Source of the DNA: an uncultured Marinoscillum sp.
GTDB taxonomy: Bacteria > Bacteroidota > Bacteroidia > Cytophagales > MED-G16
DNA length: 64,000 bases
Assembly (NCBI GenBank): GCA_902529805.1
Contig: CABZXU010000002.1
Location: forward strand, 1-64,000
Direction: 5' to 3'
The translations under genes and the position numbers were made by a program. Shown piece after piece: positions 60,222-64,000 of this stretch. Below the pieces are notes generated by a model. The model was not told the DNA's origin. It saw only the letters and a program-made list of their open reading frames with translations, and did not search any database. How positions within the stretch are numbered: the stretch's first letter is position 1; each line of letters begins with the position of its first letter.

Positions 60222-61340
60222 TTAATTTTTAATCATAACATAAGAACCATCCATAACTTCAGACGAACCTTTATCAATAACAGTTTCATTTCCTTTTAAT
60301 CCAGTTATAACTTCCGTGTAATAATTGAAGGATTTTCCAATTAAAATTGGTATTTTTTTGGCGATTTTCTTTCCATCAAAATCTTCAACTATAAAAATAT
60401 AATTAAGTCTATCATCTGAATAAATAATATTAGATGGAATAGTAATGGCATTATCATTTTTATAGTCAACAAGTTTAACAGTTAAGATTTGATTAGGTTT
60501 TACCGTTTCACTTAATTCTTGGGGTATAGCTACCTCAATTGAAAATGTTCTATTAATTGGATTTATAACTTGACTAATAGATTCAATAAAAGAATTTATA
60601 ATCATATTACTAGAAATAATTTTCACTGAATCATTAACCTCAAATGAATTATTATATGATTCAGCTATTTCTAGGTTTATATATGAATAATTATCATTAA
60701 ACATTCTAAAAGAAGGCATGGATGGAGAAGCCATTTCACCTTCTTTTGCTAAAACATCATCAATAATTCCTGAGAAAGGAGCCAATATATTAAACTTTGA
60801 TGCTTGAACTTTGATAGAATTGTATCTACTTTTTGTTGATTGAAAATTAGATTTTGCTCTTAAATAATCAATTTCAGACCCTATATTATTCACCCATAAA
60901 TTCTTTTGACGAAGATAAATGGTTTCAAGTAACTTAAGATTCGTTTTAATTTCTTCTAAGTTATTTTGAATTAAATCAGAATTAATTGAAGCAAGAATTT
61001 CTCCTTTTTTTACAATTTGACCTTCTTTAACATTTATTGTCTTAAATCTACCAACTACTTCAGGTACTAATAAAATATTCTTTTTCGATTGGACATTTCC
61101 TCTCAATTCAACTTCATGAATAAAAGCTTTATTTATTGGTTTAATAGTAGAAATTAATTCATAATTATTTTGAATGAAATTTGAGTCCAATTCAATAATT
61201 TCTTTTTCTAACTTATCTATTTCGGAGTTTATTTCAACTACTGAATTTTTGAGTTGATCGACTTTCTTTTTTTTACTCTCTAATGATTGATTTTCACATG
61301 AAAACATTAAGGCAACAAATAAAAACAGTATTTTTTTCAT
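60222..61340 (-). CDS. RND efflux periplasmic adaptor (MFP/HlyD-like) lipoprotein
   Basis: 'VELRGNVQSKKNILLVPEVVGRFKTINVKEGQIVKKGEILASIN', 'ILAPFSGIIDDVLAKEGEM'; lipobox 'MFSCEN'. Confidence 0.93.
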   Translation of the reverse strand: MKKILFLFVALMFSCENQSLESKKKKVDQLKNSVVEINSEIDKLEKEIIELDSNFIQNNYELISTIKPINKAFIHEVELRGNVQSKKNILLVPEVVGRFKTINVKEGQIVKKGEILASINSDLIQNNLEEIKTNLKLLETIYLRQKNLWVNNIGSEIDYLRAKSNFQSTKSRYNSIKVQASKFNILAPFSGIIDDVLAKEGEMASPSMPSFRMFNDNYSYINLEIAESYNNSFEVNDSVKIISSNMIINSFIESISQVINPINRTFSIEVAIPQELSETVKPNQILTVKLVDYKNDNAITIPSNIIYSDDRLNYIFIVEDFDGKKIAKKIPILIGKSFNYYTEVITGLKGNETVIDKGSSEVMDGSYVMIKN

Positions 61341-61351
61341 AATAATTTTAT

Positions 61352-62686
61352 TTAATTAAGTATTCCTAAAGTCTTGTCTAAATTAATTTTTGAAATAATT
61401 GCTTGATAATAAGCATTATAATAATTGGTCTGAGCTATTTTTAATGCATTATTTGAATCTAACACTTCTAAATTAGAGCCAACCCCTTCTTTATACTTTT
61501 TTTCAGATACATTATATACATCATTAGCAAGAACTAAATTTTCTTTTGAAACATTTAGTGATTCAATAGCATTTTTAAGTTCTATAAAATTTTGATTAAT
61601 CTGTAAGTCAATTGATCTTTCTAAAAATTTAATTTGATTTTCAACCTGTTGGACAACAATTTTAGATCTATTGATCTTACTTCTTTTATTAAAACCATCA
61701 AATATGGGAACAATAATTTGTAAACCAACAGTTCCAAAATTTTTCCATCTATTTGAATTAAAAAAAAGGTCATATTCAGAACTTGATGTATTATATCCAT
61801 AGCTTAGGTTTGCATAAATTTGGGGTAGGAACTGACTTCTATTATTTTTTAAATCATAAGATTTCAGACGCTTATTCGTATTCAAAATAGAATGTTCAAT
61901 TCTATCTGAATACTCAAAAGATTGAATGTCATAATCATTAACTGATATAATCACATCCTCTATTGATCCTATAACAGATAATTTATCATTTACAGGAAAT
62001 CCAATCTGAAATTTCAAAACAGATAGACTTAAATCATACAGTCTTTCGGCTTTGATTTTTTCAGCATTTAAATTGTTATATGATACTTTTATTCTATCAA
62101 CATCTAGTTTTTCAACAAATCCATTTTCATAAAGAATCTCCGTATCATTTAATAAAGATTTAATTCTCTCTAAATTAGAATTAACTAGATTAAGTCTTTC
62201 CTTTGTATTAAGAACAATATAATAAGCTTTTTTAACTGACTCAATCAGATCAACTTTTGCTCTAACAGTCTGTTTTTCGGATAATTCAATTAATGCTTTT
62301 GATGCTGCAAGGCCAACAAAATATGAACCATTAAATATCATTTGATTTATACCAAAATCCATTATTCCATCATATTTTTGGCCAAATGAAACTTCTTGTT
62401 CAGTTCCTTCTGGAACGCCAGGCATAAATTTACTTATATCAATTAAACTCTTTTGAATTTCAAAATTATATTTTAAACCTGTTTCAAAACTAATTTGAGG
62501 AAAACCTACAGATAAATATTCTCTACTTGTCATTTTAGAAACATTTTCCTCTAAAAAAGAATTTTTCAAATTTTCATTGTTAGATAAGGCCATTTGCAAG
62601 CATTCATCCAAGCTAAAAGATGTATTGTCTTGTCCAAACAAATAGTTTGAAAAAAGAAAAAAGATAATAAGAATGTAAAATTTCAT
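61352..62686 (-). CDS. TolC family outer-membrane efflux protein
   Basis: 'SLDECLQMALSNNENLKNSFLE', 'VGLQIIVPIFDGFNKRSKI', 'KYKEGVGSNLEVLDSNNALKIAQTNYYNAYYQAIISKINLDKTLG'. Confidence 0.94.
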   Translation of the reverse strand: MKFYILIIFFLFSNYLFGQDNTSFSLDECLQMALSNNENLKNSFLEENVSKMTSREYLSVGFPQISFETGLKYNFEIQKSLIDISKFMPGVPEGTEQEVSFGQKYDGIMDFGINQMIFNGSYFVGLAASKALIELSEKQTVRAKVDLIESVKKAYYIVLNTKERLNLVNSNLERIKSLLNDTEILYENGFVEKLDVDRIKVSYNNLNAEKIKAERLYDLSLSVLKFQIGFPVNDKLSVIGSIEDVIISVNDYDIQSFEYSDRIEHSILNTNKRLKSYDLKNNRSQFLPQIYANLSYGYNTSSSEYDLFFNSNRWKNFGTVGLQIIVPIFDGFNKRSKINRSKIVVQQVENQIKFLERSIDLQINQNFIELKNAIESLNVSKENLVLANDVYNVSEKKYKEGVGSNLEVLDSNNALKIAQTNYYNAYYQAIISKINLDKTLGILN

Positions 62687-62795
62687 ATTTAAAAAACTTA
62701 GAAAACTATAATGTTTCTTCCAGTTTCCTAACGCGAATGTAGAATAGAAGTTTCATAAATTCTAATTTTTAAATGAAAATAATAATAGGTTTTAA

Positions 62796-64000
62796 TTATC
62801 TCTTGATATAAACATACCCTTTTATAATATCTGAACCATCTCCTAAATCTATTATATAATAATATGTTCCTTCAGGTAATTTATTTCCAACTGTATTTTT
62901 AGGGCTTGCATCAAGTGTAGATAAAAATGGAATATTATTTGAAGAAAAAGAATTAAATATATTTGTCCCATCCCACTCATTATAATATCCTTTTTTCTCA
63001 TATACTTTTTGACCCCATCTGTTAAATACTTTAACTATATTATTAGGATAAATTTGTAATCTGGCAATTCTCCATGTGTCATTTATTCCATCACCATTAG
63101 GTGAAAATCCTGTAGGAACATGCAATTCTTTATCATAGACCTCCAATATAGATTCATCAGTTGTAATTGTAATACCACATATAAATCCTGAATTACGAAT
63201 TATTAATTTATATCTATATGTATGCATATACATTTCCAGAGGATAGATTTTCAGCTCTGAAGAGTTAATTCCTTTATAGTTTACTCCATCAATTAGAGTA
63301 TCTGATATTGTGTTCCATGTAAGTCCTAAATCTTTACTTTCTTGCCATTCATAAGTATAATCACCAGTATTTATTTCTGTATTTAAAACTAAAGTATCAG
63401 ATTCAACCAAAAAGTTATATAATTCAAACAAAGATAAAATTTCAATTTCTATGCCAGGCTCTAGATAATCTTTAGTACCATTAAAGTTGTTGTCTATAGG
63501 TTTTGTATATCCATCACTTGTTCCTGTTACCTTACCTTCACTATCAACCTCTACTGGTGAATTACCTAAAATACCATCGTTATCTTCATCAACAAAACCT
63601 GCTTCAATAACATCAAAACAACCGTCACCATCGCTATCTAAATCAAAATAATTAGGTATTCCATCACCATCTAAATCACCTATTCCTTCTTCGGTATCTA
63701 AAATACCATCGTTATCATCATCCAAATCAATTTCATCTGGTATTCCATCTCTTTCATAATCCGGAAGTACAGTTATGGTAAAAGTATCTGACTCAATTGT
63801 AGTTCCACATGAGAAAGATGGAGTGGAAACAAATACCCTAAATATTCTTCCATTATAATCTAAATGCGCATTTTCTACAAAGTAACTTGATGTTTGGCTT
63901 GCTAAAAACTCCCAAGTCTTTCCAGTATCTTTACTTACCTGCCATAAATAACCAGCACTTCCATCTGAAATCGTTTCAATATTTACAATGCTATCTTTTG
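62796..64000 (-). CDS. Gliding-motility-associated C-terminal domain (T9SS type-B sorting) protein with TSP3-like DxDxDG repeats; N-terminus beyond right edge
   Basis: Frame stays open past the listed start (...[32 protein letters not shown]...); '[17 protein letters not shown]...[25 protein letters not shown]...[15 protein letters not shown]...KGYVYIKR'. Confidence 0.9.
   Translation of the reverse strand, partial: KDSIVNIETISDGSAGYLWQVSKDTGKTWEFLASQTSSYFVENAHLDYNGRIFRVFVSTPSFSCGTTIESDTFTITVLPDYERDGIPDEIDLDDDNDGILDTEEGIGDLDGDGIPNYFDLDSDGDGCFDVIEAGFVDEDNDGILGNSPVEVDSEGKVTGTSDGYTKPIDNNFNGTKDYLEPGIEIEILSLFELYNFLVESDTLVLNTEINTGDYTYEWQESKDLGLTWNTISDTLIDGVNYKGINSSELKIYPLEMYMHTYRYKLIIRNSGFICGITITTDESILEVYDKELHVPTGFSPNGDGINDTWRIARLQIYPNNIVKVFNRWGQKVYEKKGYYNEWDGTNIFNSFSSNNIPFLSTLDASPKNTVGNKLPEGTYYYIIDLGDGSDIIKGYVYIKR

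Noticed and set aside
63550-63720. Repeated 19-bp unit resembling a short repeat array
   Set aside because: Only two copies, in frame within DxDxDG codons; not a CRISPR or tandem array
1-64000. tRNA/rRNA genes, CRISPR, integrases, transposases, restriction or toxin-antitoxin systems
   Set aside because: No sequence or ORF matched these by inspection; intergenic gaps are mostly too short. A tRNAscan-SE/Infernal run would be decisive

Overview
AT-rich, gene-dense chromosomal window that reads as a (probably marine) Bacteroidota/Flavobacteriia-like genome. This assignment is inference from protein families: a T9SS type-B C-terminal domain, DUF5723, many lipoproteins with (F/I)SC lipoboxes, and NfeD/kdsB/guaA/murB/pyrE housekeeping genes. 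I support 56 protein-coding genes. The first (NUC1-type nuclease) is cut by the left edge and the last (gliding-motility/CHU_C domain protein) by the right edge. No tRNA, rRNA, CRISPR array, transposase, prophage or SusC/SusD pair was recognised. Main blocks: (i) 1-9.8 kb, secreted nuclease, PhoD-like phosphatase, Cys-type sulfatase, lamin-tail lipoprotein, CotH-kinase lipoprotein, Asp-box/VPS10-like protein and DUF1080; (ii) 9.8-13.4 kb, DUF5723 outer-membrane protein plus a large uncharacterised lipoprotein; (iii) three-subunit proton-translocating transhydrogenase pntAA-pntAB-pntB; (iv) a tandem pair of uncharacterised Cys-containing exported proteins; (v) an FGE with both catalytic cysteines, matching the two Cys-type sulfatases; (vi) xylA-xylB; (vii) NfeD-kdsB-SppA; (viii) an RND efflux tripartite operon. 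Non-coding structure seen directly: a 13-bp perfect inverted repeat between xylB and a divergent permease, a 9-bp perfect palindrome between a lipase and nhaC, two clear intrinsic-terminator hairpins, and a recurring pattern in which 5 of 11 convergent gene pairs overlap by exactly 4 nt at their stop codons. I do not see an obviously complete novel defence or mobile system. The best candidates for undescribed biology are the split CotH/LTD pair, the DUF5723 plus lipoprotein pair, and the tandem small-protein family.
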